Below, piece by piece: positions 8,636 to 16,963 of a DNA stretch of 64,000 nucleotides. A program made the translations under genes and the position numbers. The stretch is from Pseudofrankia saprophytica. Its GTDB lineage: Bacteria; Actinomycetota; Actinomycetes; Frankiales; Frankiaceae. Where the stretch lies: assembly GCF_000235425.2 (NCBI RefSeq), contig NZ_KI912266.1:7831130-7895129 (forward strand), written 5' to 3'. The number at the start of each line of letters is the position of its first letter. Position 1 is the stretch's first letter. Under the pieces are notes generated by a model. That model saw only the letters and a program-made list of their open reading frames with translations. It was not told the origin of the DNA and did no database searches.

Positions 8636-9259
8636 TCACCGCTCGACGGAGGCTTGGGCGTGGTGGTTGTGGCTGATCCGGGTGAGGGCGGTCTCCGCCA
8701 CGATGGCCGCCGCGTTCCACGCCATAACCCAGAGCACCGCGGCGACGACGAGTTGCGTCCAACCTGGCTTGGGGACCAAACCTCGACGGCGCAGGGCGCG
8801 CATTAGCAGGTAGAGCCAGGGCCCGAGGAGTGCCCAGACCCAGGGCGCCGGGGCCCAGCCGGCCGCTTGAAGCTGGCGGGTGTCGACGACCCCGAGAGCC
8901 AGGGAGGCCAGCCAGCCGGCCAGGACTCCGAGGAACGGGCTGATCGCGACGAACACGATGTTGTGGGAGGCCACGGCGGCGATCACTACCACGACGCCGA
9001 TGACGGGTGTGCACGCGATCGCCCAGGGAAGCACCGGGCTCGTCGGCGCGCCCGGCAGGAACCTGGCGGGCGGGTAGCCATACGCGGGATGGCCCGGTGC
9101 GGGGTGCCCCGGTGGCGGTGGGTAGCTCGCGGGCTGGCCGAAGCGCGGGCCGGCCTGCGTGGTCGGTGCTTCCTGGGCGGCACTCCACACCCGGCCGTCC
9201 GACCAGCGGCGCAGCGACGGGTTGCTCGGATCTGGGTACCAACCCGGGGGTGTCGTCAT
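8636..9259 (-). CDS. DUF2510 membrane protein
   Basis: A 207-residue protein. Residues 3-28 form a DUF2510 motif (PPGWYPDPSNPSLRRWSDGR), a small tryptophan-rich domain common at the N-terminus of actinobacterial membrane proteins. A Pro/Gly/Tyr-rich linker follows to about residue 70. Four hydrophobic segments then span about residues 80-195 (for example VIGVVVVIAAVASHNIVFVA and WVWALLGPWLYLLM). Function is unknown; related proteins sit in the cell membrane. Its end lies 20 bases from the possible tRNA fragment. Confidence 0.8.
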   Translation of the reverse strand: MTTPPGWYPDPSNPSLRRWSDGRVWSAAQEAPTTQAGPRFGQPASYPPPPGHPAPGHPAYGYPPARFLPGAPTSPVLPWAIACTPVIGVVVVIAAVASHNIVFVAISPFLGVLAGWLASLALGVVDTRQLQAAGWAPAPWVWALLGPWLYLLMRALRRRGLVPKPGWTQLVVAAVLWVMAWNAAAIVAETALTRISHNHHAQASVER

Positions 9260-9396
9260 TTGCCTACATAGTGGTGCGCCTCGACGCCACCGGCCAGTCC
9301 CAGCGACGTACCGCTCTTCGGCAGCGCCTTTTCATTACTGATCCGAATTCCCCGGCTGTGGATGAGCGGCAGGGCCCTCCCGGGACTCGTCGCAGG

Positions 9397-9408
9397 GGGC
9401 CTGTTGCA
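9397..9408. repeat. Solo IS6-type terminal sequence
   Basis: GGGCCTGTTGCA matches the GGnnCTGTTGCA terminus seen on the intact IS6-family elements in this window. No partner end is visible nearby, so this is probably the scar of a deletion. It lies about 70-140 bases before the truncated LuxR gene. Confidence 0.45.
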
Positions 9409-9460
9409 TCGACCGTCGACACCATGCCGTCATGATCCTTGATGTGCTGTTCGACCAGCT

Positions 9461-9490
9461 CAGCGCCCCTGACCGTCCAGTTGCACCCCA
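9461..9490 (-). repeat. Dispersed 30-bp repeat, copy 1
   Basis: The minus strand matches 18092-18121 (plus strand) at 27 of 30 positions. Both copies encode GVQ(L/V)DGQGR in one frame, so they are probably remnants of the same mobile-element protein. Confidence 0.5.
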
Positions 9491-9538
9491 CAGGCCCGCG
9501 GCGACTGGGCGGCTGGCCGTGAACGGCTCGCGGCGCGG

Positions 9539-10441
9539 GTGGCGATGATCGCCGAGCAGGGCCTGTCTGGGCAGGTGGCGTACGTGCGGGCGCACCTGGC
9601 CGAGCTGGTGCTGGGCGCCGGCGACCCGGCCCGGGCGCAGCGCCTGCTGGACGCGACGTTGGCTGATCTCGCGGCGCAGCCGGCACCGTCGGTGCAGGCC
9701 TGGTGCCTGCTGCTGCGCGCGGACGCCCGCCTGCGGCTGGTCGGCCCGGACGACGCCGCGGACGATGTCGCCGCCGCCCGCCGGGAGGGCGCCGCCTGCG
9801 GCAACCTCTGGCAGCAGGCCCTCGCCGACCACATCGCCGGCCGCATCGCCCAGGCCCGCGGCGACCTGAACCAGGCGGCGGCGCTGCTGCGACGGGCTCT
9901 GGTCCTGCGCGTGGAGGCCGGCTACCGGCCCGACGCCGCCGACTCGCTCGAAGCGCTGGCCAGCGTCCACGCCGCGCGCCGGGAGGACGCCGCGGCGGCA
10001 CGCCTGCTCGCCGCCGCCGCGGCCGTGTGGGACGAGATCGGATGGTGCCGCCGTCCCGTAGACCAGGCGGACCACGAGGCCGGCGAGCGGACCGTGCGGG
10101 ACCGGCTGGGGGACGACGCTGTAGCGGCGACGCTCGCCGAGGCCAGGGCCGCAGGCGCGGACGCGTCGCTGGCCGCGGCGGCCACCGCAGCCAACCGCAC
10201 CCCCGCACACCGCACGCCGCACACTCCCGAAGGCTGGGACGGCCTCACACCGCTCGAGCGCGACGTCGTGCGGCTGGTCGCACAGGGGCTGTCCAACCCG
10301 GAGATCGCGCGGCGCCTGTTCATGGCCCGCGCCACAGTGAAGGTGCACCTGACGCACGTGTTCGCCAAGCTCGGCATCGCCAGCCGCGCCGAACTCGCGG
10401 CCGAAGCCGGCCGCCGCGAACACCTCGGCACCTCCTCGTAG
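9539..10441 (+). pseudogene. LuxR-type (LAL-like) regulator, 5'-truncated
   Basis: A 300-codon frame ending in a LuxR HTH (LTPLERDVVRLVAQGLSNPE, RATVKVHLTHVFAKLG at residues 235-285), preceded by TPR-like helices. It resembles the last third of large ATP-binding LuxR (LAL) regulators, which are near 900 residues with an N-terminal P-loop ATPase. No ATPase part exists here. The frame stays open upstream to about 9490, where it meets mobile-element debris and an IS6-type end, so the gene was probably cut by an insertion or deletion. If expressed from the GTG at 9539 it could still bind DNA, unregulated. Confidence 0.7.
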
Positions 10442-10886
10442 GCCCGCCTACCGCGCCGTCCCGGCCAACCCGACCGCGCCTGATGCGAGCCGAAGCCCGC
10501 GACGCCGGACAGGCCGCGGGCGCTGTTCTCCGAGGGCTGCGCCAACCGCGCGACGCCATCGCAGGCCGCGAGCTCAGGATGGCCTGCCAGACGCCGCCAG
10601 CGGCCTGGGTAGCCAGGTGGCCATGCATGTGGCCGACGACCGGCCGTCCTGTGGATATAGCCAGGTGACGTATACATCCGGCGGCCGGTCATGCGGCACG
10701 CTGACGGCGAACCTTGGCTGCCGTGGCCCGCTCGCCGACCGAACCACTCCGTGAAACTCCGCCTTGGCGTTGACATTCCTGCGGTTTCGGGGAGCAGCCG
10801 ACAGGGCTGACGGCCGTCCAGAGCGCATGGCCAGGTCGAAGGGACGACATCCGGCCTTTCCACGGCATAGCACGGAGGGTTTGTTC
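10442..10886. other. Intergenic stretch
   Basis: No gene recognised. Several frames are open by GC bias, but none has a domain or a ribosome-binding site. It probably contains the promoter of the small ORF at 10887. Confidence 0.5.
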
Positions 10887-10997
10887 ATGAATCCCACCCC
10901 GCCCATGAATGAGAGTCGCCTGCCCAGAGGACGCCTGGCGGATGTGCGGAACGACGCCGCCGACGGGCGGGCGTCCAGCATTCCCCTGGATAACTGA
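10887..10997 (+). CDS. Small ORF (36 aa) preceding a secreted trefoil-like protein
   Basis: ATG at 10887 follows GGAGG by eight bases, a strong ribosome-binding site. The peptide begins MNPTPPMNESRLPRG and ends ASSIPLDN; it is polar, with no signal peptide. Its TGA overlaps the GAGGAG that serves the next gene, which starts 12 bases later, so translation is probably coupled. It may be a leader ORF, a small partner protein or a peptide precursor. I do not recognise the family. Confidence 0.5.
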   Translation: MNPTPPMNESRLPRGRLADVRNDAADGRASSIPLDN

Positions 10998-11009
10998 GGA
11001 GAACCTGAC

Positions 11010-11609
11010 GTGGAACTTGGGGCGGGCCCTGCGGGCCCGATAGACGGCAGGGGCTGGCGCCGCCGCGCCAGGCGACTGGCGCTGCTGGCCGCCGCGACGT
11101 TGTGCCTGACGGCGGGCGGGATCGCGTCCGCCAGCCAGGCGAGCGCCGACACGGCGGTATCCGGGCCACCGAGCGGTATTTTCAGACTCCACGCCACTTT
11201 TCGCACCGTGGATACCTGTCTCGACGACCCGCGCAACAGCACCGGAACCGACAACGTCATCTACGGGGTTACGACCTGCAACGGCACCGCCGCCCAGAAT
11301 TTCTACCTGATTCCTGGTGCCAGTCCCGGCCTGTATCGCATCAGGCATGGCGGGGCCATCAGATGCCTCGTGCCAGACATCCACAACCCCAGTGTCATCG
11401 TCCAGCACGACTGCGAGGCCAACGGTCCTCTGTCGGATTTCGACTGGCAGTATGACTTTACCGTCATCGACACCCAGGTCTATGAACTGCGCAACATATA
11501 TTATGGGGAATGTCTTGCGGTAAGTCACGCCGACTATCCACGAGTTACGCTGGCTCCGTGCACTTCCGCCATACTGAACGATGCGCTCTGGTTCGCCACG
11601 GCGCCCTAG
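11010..11609 (+). CDS. Secreted ricin-B/beta-trefoil-like protein
   Basis: 199 residues beginning at a GTG with GAGGAG eight bases upstream. Arginines (RRRARR, about residues 16-21) precede a hydrophobic core and a signal-peptidase site near ASASQASA (residues 40-47). The mature part has repeated features of a ricin-type lectin fold: TCLDDPRNSTGTDN, TAAQNFYLIP, IRCLVPD, GECLAVS and a final ALWF. These form three weak trefoil units of about 45 residues with paired cysteines. It is probably exported and may bind carbohydrate. The family call rests on pattern only. It is translationally coupled to the 36-codon ORF upstream. Confidence 0.6.
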   Translation: MELGAGPAGPIDGRGWRRRARRLALLAAATLCLTAGGIASASQASADTAVSGPPSGIFRLHATFRTVDTCLDDPRNSTGTDNVIYGVTTCNGTAAQNFYLIPGASPGLYRIRHGGAIRCLVPDIHNPSVIVQHDCEANGPLSDFDWQYDFTVIDTQVYELRNIYYGECLAVSHADYPRVTLAPCTSAILNDALWFATAP

Positions 11610-11613
11610 GCAG

Positions 11614-11867
11614 TCACCACCGAAAGTGAGACAGAGCCGATCTTGAAACGGGCCCCCAGTCCCGCCGCCCGCGACCGGCGAGTCGGCGGCCCCGGCGGAA
11701 GAAGTCGACGGCGTCGGCGACGGAGTGCGACTTGTCCCAGGTGAGGAACGCCCCGAAGGGCGCGTTCCAGAACCCGTCCTCGGTGGGCGGCGGTGGCGCC
11801 GGCGGGCCGACGTAGAGGTAGGGCTGGGCGACGTACTCGTCGCCGGGCGACGCGCCATAGTTGATGT
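11614..11867 (-). pseudogene. DUF5996-like protein, C-terminal remnant
   Basis: Minus-strand codons entering from the miniature element at 11868 read GDEYVAQPYLYVGPPAPPP and FWNAPFGAFLTWDK, then ADAVDFFRRGRRL. This resembles the C-terminal part of DUF5996 proteins (about 300 residues). The N-terminal part is absent on the far side of the element, so the gene was truncated when the element or a larger IS inserted and deleted DNA. Not expected to be functional. Confidence 0.55.
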
Positions 11868-12050
11868 GGCACTGTTGCATCGAGCCAAGCCTGGCGATCT
11901 TGGCTGTGAATTTTCCTGCGACCGGACGCTCAAGTGGCCGCGTAGTCCGGCCTCGCACGGCGCTTGCGGCGTCTGCTTGGCCTCTGTGAGGTGTCCAGAC
12001 AGGAAGACTCGCGGTGAAGATCGCTGGGCTTCGCTCGATGCAACAATGCC
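11868..12050. mobile_element. 183-bp miniature IS6-derived element (MITE-like), copy 1
   Basis: The left end reads GGCACTGTTGCATCGAGCCA and the right end, on the other strand, reads GGCATTGTTGCATCGAGCGA. The imperfect terminal inverted repeats extend about 50 bases (both continue GCGATCTT and later TCTTCCTG or TTTTCCTG). There is no transposase frame inside. GGCACTGTTGCA is the typical IS6-family end. No 8-bp target duplication is visible (gttgatgt versus gtcggtgg). A related copy lies at 25770-25941. Confidence 0.7.
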
Positions 12051-12079
12051 GTCGGTGGTTCGGTTGGCGGTCAGCGGCC

Positions 12080-13081
12080 CTAGTGACGCAGGCCGTGCAG
12101 CCCGGCCGGCTGGCCCGTCCGATCCTCGACTGGGTTGGTTGAGCTGCACCCCTGGCAGCCTCGCTGTTGGCAGGTGGCCGAGCCGGTTGCTGGAGGGAAC
12201 AGCCGGTTCGCAGTTTCAGCCAGCTGTGCTACCTGTGCGGCAGTCAGCCGTGGCTTGCGGCGCAACACATGGGGCACGACCTCACGCAGCCCCAGGAGGG
12301 TCACTCCGTCGATGGTGCCGTCCCGCCAGAGCACGTCGGCGTCGACCGCCACGAGAATCGGCTCCACGGCCGGCGGAGGCGACAGGACGGAGAGGTGGTG
12401 GGCGACCTCGGCGGCGAGCGCGGCGGTGGTGGCGAGTACTCCCCGCAGCGGAAGCGAATCCAACCAGGCGCCGTCGCGGCGGTAACGCACCTCGCCACCT
12501 CCATCCTGGTCGGTCACCACCTGCACACCGGACGGGCCGATAACGAGATGGTGAAGAACCAGGGTGGCTCCGGGCACCGTACGGTCGTGGAGCACCACGT
12601 GACCCGACCGCACCAACTGCCCGAGTACGCGGGCGGTGCGCCGTTGCGCCTCCGTCGCTCGCCGCCACCCCTCGATCTCCGGCACTGTCGCATAGAACCG
12701 CCGAGCGCCGTCCAGCATCCCCGTCACCGCGACCAGGCCACCGACGACCAACGCGGCCGGCAATGGGGCTTGTAGCCCGCTTGCAAACAGCAGGCCCATG
12801 AGCATCCCGGACGTGGCGGCCACCACGGCCGTCGCCGTGATCACGTATGTGTGACGGTCCCGACGCTCGGCCTTATACGCGACCTTCTCCCGCAGGTACG
12901 CCTCGTACGCCGACCCGCCTGGGGTGCCGCCGGGTTCCGCGGTCCGGCGCTGGCGCATTCTGCTGCCGGCTGCGTTCTGTCGCACCCCATCACACAGGGG
13001 TTGGACGGCCGCCGATCCAGGCCCGTGGATGGCATCACCGACACTGACCTCGTCCTTGCGCTTCCCCACTGCATCGGCCAT
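12080..13081 (-). CDS. Membrane protein with NERD-like domain
   Basis: 333 residues. Two membrane helices around residues 80-125 (YVITATAVVAATSGMLMGLL and PLPAALVVGGLVAVTGML) precede a NERD-like nuclease-related domain: GQLVRSGHVVLHDRTVPG, LVLHHLVIGPSGVQVVTDQD and LVAVDADVLWRDGTIDGV. NERD domains resemble restriction-endonuclease folds and occur in actinobacterial membrane proteins of unknown role. The acidic and Lys residues of an active nuclease are not all evident here (VVTDQD could be part), so activity is uncertain. The C-terminal 30 residues are unlike the family and may have been rebuilt next to the miniature element. Confidence 0.65.
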   Translation of the reverse strand: MADAVGKRKDEVSVGDAIHGPGSAAVQPLCDGVRQNAAGSRMRQRRTAEPGGTPGGSAYEAYLREKVAYKAERRDRHTYVITATAVVAATSGMLMGLLFASGLQAPLPAALVVGGLVAVTGMLDGARRFYATVPEIEGWRRATEAQRRTARVLGQLVRSGHVVLHDRTVPGATLVLHHLVIGPSGVQVVTDQDGGGEVRYRRDGAWLDSLPLRGVLATTAALAAEVAHHLSVLSPPPAVEPILVAVDADVLWRDGTIDGVTLLGLREVVPHVLRRKPRLTAAQVAQLAETANRLFPPATGSATCQQRGCQGCSSTNPVEDRTGQPAGLHGLRH

Positions 13082-13258
13082 GCAGGGAGCATGGCCCGAC
13101 CGCGCTCGGCTACATCAGCGTCGTGAGCCGCCGGGGCAGCGGACAATAGGTCCTGCCGGCCAAGGTCGGATGGCCCGAATCCACATCGACAGAATCAGCT
13201 TCCGCTCCTCCTTTGCGGGAAGCGCACGCCGGGCGACCGACGGGTACGGCGTGAGCCA

Positions 13259-13444
13259 GTGGTCTTCGTCGCTCATCGGCTGTGCACGGAGCGGGCCGCC
13301 GATCGGATCATCCTGATGGACGAGGGCGGGGTGCGGGCGATCGGCACCGGCGACGAAGTGCTGCACATCGACGAGCTCCACGCCCTGCTCACACAGGGCC
13401 AGCTCCTCGCCGGCCCGCCCTGGACGGGCGCGGCGCACGCCTGA
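13259..13444 (+). pseudogene. ABC exporter ATPase, C-terminal remnant
   Basis: The frame reads VFVAHRLCTERAADRIILMD, then GTGDEVLHIDELHALLTQGQL. This matches the H-loop (AHRL) and C-terminal tail of ABC exporter ATPases, which typically read VAHRLST followed by a DRI(V/I)V(L/M)DxG strand. Walker A, signature and Walker B are absent upstream, so only the last 60 codons of a roughly 600-residue gene remain. Low-complexity flanks show no partner. Confidence 0.7.
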
Positions 13445-13637
13445 CCAGGCCTGGTCCGCGCGGCGCCGATCCGGCCGCCCAGCGGGTACGGCCGGCCGGA
13501 GACCGGACATCGTGGCGGTGCGGCCACCGCCGCGATGTCCGTCCACCGGCCCGCAGCCAGCGCGGGCAGGGCATTCGCCGGGGTGGCCGAACGTGTCGAC
13601 GCGGTCTCCGACCTGTGTTCGACTCTGTTCGGCGTGA

Positions 13638-14720
13638 TCACGGCGTGGTCGGGGCTTTGCAGGGGGATGACGTGTCGAGGACGATCGATCCGTCAGGTCG
13701 TTGGCGCAGCACGCCGTGTTGGAACCACTGCACGGTGTCGTCACCGCAGGCCAGCACGTTTGACGTCGGGAAGCCCAACCGGCTCGTCGGACCGCCGAAA
13801 TCGCCCTCGTAGACGCGCCAGAACGGCGGGGTAACCCACACGCAGGCCGCAGCGTTCGGCGCACGAATCATGGCGTTCGCGCCGGGCAGCGCCCCGCCGG
13901 GAAGGTGGATGACCCGGCCGCCGTTCACCTCCTCCACGGGCCTGTCCATGACCCCCCGTTGCACGGTGATGGTGTATCCGTCCAGGACATCGGTCAGGCA
14001 CCGGAGATCATCGGGGAGCAGGGCGAATGCGTGGGCTGGGTCCGGTGCGACGATCGCCGCGTCCCGGCCGCTCGGCGTTCTGAACTGTTGCTGTGCGCCG
14101 CCACCGACGGCCACGACGTTGTTCGTCGCGCAGCCGAGCGTCGCCTGGCCTCCGGCCAGGTCATAGGCGTTGCGAATCGACCGGGTATAGGCGGGGATGC
14201 CGAAGCCGGGCGCGCTGGCACACGCCAGTGCCGCACTCGCGCTGATTTCTGGGCTTCCCTCGGAAGCCGGTAGCACCGGCTTGGTCACGGACTGGCCGGT
14301 CTCGGGGCTCCGCTGAGCAGCGGGAATCGTCGGGACGTCGTCGGTCCAGATGGGAAGGCAGGCCAGCGTTACCGCCACGGCCACCGCTGTGAGAATCGCC
14401 GCCGCCGGTCGCCAGCCGGGTAGACGGCGGGCGACCTGCCGGCCGCCGAACGCGGAATTTTCCGGATTCTCTCGCCGAGCCACAGCGAGGAGCGCGACAC
14501 GCCCTCCCTGCTGCAGGCCGTTGCAAAGCTCCTCGGCGACGGTTCCCCAGTACAGCCGGGCAGACTGCCGTCCGTCGCCCATGGGTAGGTCGATCACGGG
14601 CAGACCGGCCCGTTGCAGCAGGCCACGGGCCGCGGGCAACGAGCCGTAACTGGCCGCGAGCGCCGCGATCTCCAGCTCGGAAAGCTGCTCCGTGAAGTCC
14701 GCCGTCGAGGCGCTATCCAT
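13638..14720 (-). CDS. EAD-like domain, membrane helix and LGFP-type exterior domain
   Basis: 360 residues. Residues 13-91 look like an effector-associated domain (EAD): LSELEIAALAASYG, ARGLLQRAGLP, LYWGTVAEELCNG, VALLAVARRENPENSAF. EADs are small adaptor domains thought to pair homotypically in bacterial conflict and signalling systems. One helix follows (about 108-130, AAAILTAVAVAVTLACLPIW). The rest has LGFP-repeat features (GGPTSRLGFPTSNVLACGDD, VQWFQHGVLRQRPDG), expected outside the cell. The layout suggests a surface receptor with a cytoplasmic adaptor. The ATG at 14720 is chosen over 14759. It lies 41 bases after the GYWLV-repeat gene in the same direction, likely one operon. The same domain heads the STAND protein at 36103. 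Confidence 0.65.
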   Translation of the reverse strand: MDSASTADFTEQLSELEIAALAASYGSLPAARGLLQRAGLPVIDLPMGDGRQSARLYWGTVAEELCNGLQQGGRVALLAVARRENPENSAFGGRQVARRLPGWRPAAAILTAVAVAVTLACLPIWTDDVPTIPAAQRSPETGQSVTKPVLPASEGSPEISASAALACASAPGFGIPAYTRSIRNAYDLAGGQATLGCATNNVVAVGGGAQQQFRTPSGRDAAIVAPDPAHAFALLPDDLRCLTDVLDGYTITVQRGVMDRPVEEVNGGRVIHLPGGALPGANAMIRAPNAAACVWVTPPFWRVYEGDFGGPTSRLGFPTSNVLACGDDTVQWFQHGVLRQRPDGSIVLDTSSPCKAPTTP

Positions 14721-14761
14721 GTCTCGCCGATTCCGCGCCGCAGCGCGCCGCCAGATCACTA

Positions 14762-15859
14762 CTACCCGAACGTGACGATGCCGACGACATCGGTAAGCCC
14801 TGTCGGCGTGTCCGCCGCGATCCGCGGTGCGGCTCCGAAGGGATACACGGCACCGGTTTCGTCGGCCAGCCAGTAGCCGTCGCCGAATGCGGTCGGCGCG
14901 AGCCCGACCACCTTGGCGACGGGAGGATGCTCGCCGAGCGAGCCGTAGAACTTCACTGCGGCCGGGTCGGTGGTGTTCGTTGGATACGAGAAGACGCCAC
15001 CGTCGCCGGCGACGAGCCAGTACCCCGACCGGCTGTCCACGGCGGCGATTCCGGTGACGTCCTCGTTCAGCCGACCTGTCACGGTCTCGTACTGCGTCGC
15101 GTCGCCGAATGCGTGCGCGCTGCCCTGGGTGTCCGCGATCCAGTACCCCCGGCCCGACATGGTCGACACGATTCCCGCCGCCGGGCCTGTGTGCCGGACC
15201 GCGGCGAGCGTTCCGAACACGGGGGCGCTCCCGCGGCCGAGCACGTCACCGTCATCGGTGAGCAACCACATCCCGGGCGGGCGGTCGTCGTCCTCGGCAA
15301 GCCCAACGATGCCGGCCGCTATGACGGGACGACGGGCTACCGGGCCCGACAGGCGCAGAGCATCCCCGAACGGCAGGAGTTCGCCGCCACGGGTGACAAG
15401 CCAGTAGCCTTCGGCCGTCGCTGTCGGCACCAGCGCGACGATCTCGGCACCGCTGTCCGCCGACGAACCCAAGTGGGGCGCGGCCCCGCACGACATCACC
15501 GCACCGCCGGCGGTGACGAGCCAGTATCCGGCGCCGCGGGCGCTCGTGCTGACCTCCGTCGCAGCCGACTCGCTCGCCTGCGGCGTTGAGGTGGTCGATG
15601 GGGTGGTCGCCGCGGTGGCGTCCACGTCCGGGGACGATTCGGCTGTAGGACCGCCGGACGCCTCCGCCCCGTCCCCGGGCGACTGGCCCACCGCCCAGCG
15701 GATCGCGAAGAAGGCCATCGCGCCGACTCCGGCGGTCAGCAGCGCGCGTCGCCCCGCCCGGGCGGCGGGCTCGAGCCGGTAGCGACGGCCGGCGAGCCAG
15801 AGCGTCGCGCCGACAATGAACGCGGCGGCCAACACGCTGGCAAATACCTCGGCAATCAT
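14762..15859 (-). CDS. Membrane-anchored GYWLV-repeat protein
   Basis: 365 residues. A first helix (residues 3-23), a second helix (about 38-58, ALLTAGVGAMAFFAIRWAV) and a Thr/Ser-rich stalk (60-105) precede at least five repeats of about 45 residues. These read GYWLVTAGGAVMSCGAAPHL, GYWLVTRGGELLPFGDA, GMWLLTDDGDVLG, GYWIADTQGSAHAFGDA, GYWLVAGDGGVFSY and GYWLADETGAVYPFGAAP. Such GYW-G-FGDA repeats are known in secreted mycobacterial and actinobacterial proteins and probably form a beta-propeller outside the cell. The ligand is unknown. It is upstream of, and probably co-transcribed with, the EAD-TM-LGFP gene. Confidence 0.75.
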   Translation of the reverse strand: MIAEVFASVLAAAFIVGATLWLAGRRYRLEPAARAGRRALLTAGVGAMAFFAIRWAVGQSPGDGAEASGGPTAESSPDVDATAATTPSTTSTPQASESAATEVSTSARGAGYWLVTAGGAVMSCGAAPHLGSSADSGAEIVALVPTATAEGYWLVTRGGELLPFGDALRLSGPVARRPVIAAGIVGLAEDDDRPPGMWLLTDDGDVLGRGSAPVFGTLAAVRHTGPAAGIVSTMSGRGYWIADTQGSAHAFGDATQYETVTGRLNEDVTGIAAVDSRSGYWLVAGDGGVFSYPTNTTDPAAVKFYGSLGEHPPVAKVVGLAPTAFGDGYWLADETGAVYPFGAAPRIAADTPTGLTDVVGIVTFG

Positions 15860-15978
15860 CGGTGAATTACTCCCGCAGCCCGAGAAGCCACGTCCGGGCC
15901 ATCACGGCGACCGGTATTGCCGGCGTTGCGCGCACCGCCGGCGACCGCGGCGAGGTGTCGTGCCACCCAGGCCGTCAT
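15856..15978 (-). CDS. Possible small ORF overlapping the GYWLV-repeat gene
   Basis: A 40-codon frame starting MTAWVARHLAAVAGGARN ends with ATGA overlapping the start of the GYWLV-repeat gene at 15859. Such overlap suggests translational coupling. The frame is open further upstream to about 16035 through GLFGRRWSAM. The IS6 element lies 160 bases upstream, so the 5' part may have been lost. No family recognised; it may be a chance frame. Confidence 0.3.
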   Translation of the reverse strand: MTAWVARHLAAVAGGARNAGNTGRRDGPDVASRAAGVIHR

Positions 15979-16140
15979 AGCGCTCCATCGCCGCCCGAAA
16001 AGTCCATGCCGCACCCGTACCACTAGTGGAACGCCGAACGGCCATGGTCGGTTGCGCCGCCATGCCCGTGACCTGCGATTTTGAGCTCCGCGTGACCCGA
16101 TGACCGTTTTAGACCGAATCGATTCCGGCAGCGCAGGCGC

Positions 16141-16963
16141 GGGACTGTTGCAGCTGGCCATCGAGCTGGTCTGCGCCGCGAGCCGGCATGATCGTGTAGT
16201 GGCTCGAGATGTCGTGCGCCCACCGGTCCCGGCGTCGGAGTTCGTCGGGTTCCGGTTCCCGCCGGAGGTCATCACGCTGGCGGTTCGCTGGTACTTGCGA
16301 CTTGCGTTGTCGTATAGGGACGTCGAGGAGCTACTGGCCCAACGTGGCCTCGACGTTGATCACGTCACGATCTTCCGGTGGGTGCAACGGTTCACGCCGC
16401 TACTGGTCGTGGCGGCCCGGCCGCGCCGCCACGGCCCAGGCGACAGATGGCATGTCGACGAGACCTACATCAAGATCGCCGGTCGGTGGCGGTACCTGTA
16501 CCGTGCCGTTGACCAGCACGGCCAGGTCATCGACGCACTCGCCAGCGAACGACGCGACCAGGTCGCGGCCCGTCGGTTCTTCCACCAGGCATTGGCCCAC
16601 GGCCGTCGACCGGTCGAGGTCACCACCGATAGGGCACCGGTCTACCCGCGAGTCCTCGATGAGCTGCTGCCCGCGGCCTGTCACGTCGATGCCCGGTGGG
16701 AGAACAACCGCATCGAGTCCGACCACAGCAGACTCAAAGCCCGGCTGCGACCGATGCGCGGGCTGAAACGCCTACGGTCCGCCCAGACGATCAGCACAGG
16801 GCACGCGCTCGTCCAGAACATCGGCCGCGGCCACTACGAACTCGGAACCGACGTCGAACCCCGGCGCCGACTTGCCGCAGCGTTCACCGAGCTCTCCCAC
16901 GCCATCTGATCACCAGGCCAGTAGCGGCTCGGCATGCCCGACTCCTCACGATGCAACAGTCCC
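16141..16963 (+). mobile_element. IS6-family insertion sequence (intact)
   Basis: An 823-bp element. The left end GGGACTGTTGCA (16141) and right end TGCAACAGTCCC (ending 16963) are 12-bp inverted repeats of the IS6/IS26 type. It carries one transposase gene that fills most of it. The 8 bases on each side (gcaggcgc, gcttggct) differ, so no target duplication is seen; IS6 elements often lose it through replicon fusion and recombination. Confidence 0.85.
16199..16909 (+). CDS. IS6-family DDE transposase
   Basis: 236 residues, the usual size for IS6 transposases. Early residues read ASEFVGFRFPPEVITLAVRW, then LSYRDVEELLAQRGLDVDH and IFRWVQRF. The catalytic triad is visible in HVDETYIK (first Asp), TTDRAPVY (second Asp) and NRIESDHSRLK (Glu), followed by RPMRGLKRLRSA. 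The start must lie inside the element; I chose the GTG at 16199. It catalyses replicative co-integrate formation. The copy at 39157 has a frameshift, so this one is the likely active source. Confidence 0.85.
   Translation: MARDVVRPPVPASEFVGFRFPPEVITLAVRWYLRLALSYRDVEELLAQRGLDVDHVTIFRWVQRFTPLLVVAARPRRHGPGDRWHVDETYIKIAGRWRYLYRAVDQHGQVIDALASERRDQVAARRFFHQALAHGRRPVEVTTDRAPVYPRVLDELLPAACHVDARWENNRIESDHSRLKARLRPMRGLKRLRSAQTISTGHALVQNIGRGHYELGTDVEPRRRLAAAFTELSHAI

Noticed and set aside
10689-12149. A 486-codon minus-strand frame across the trefoil-like gene
   Set aside because: It overlaps a gene with a strong ribosome-binding site and signal peptide and runs through the miniature element; the translation is low-complexity.
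13115-13864. A 249-codon minus-strand frame near the ABC remnant
   Set aside because: It overlaps recognisable ABC ATPase coding on the plus strand and the EAD gene; no domain is seen.
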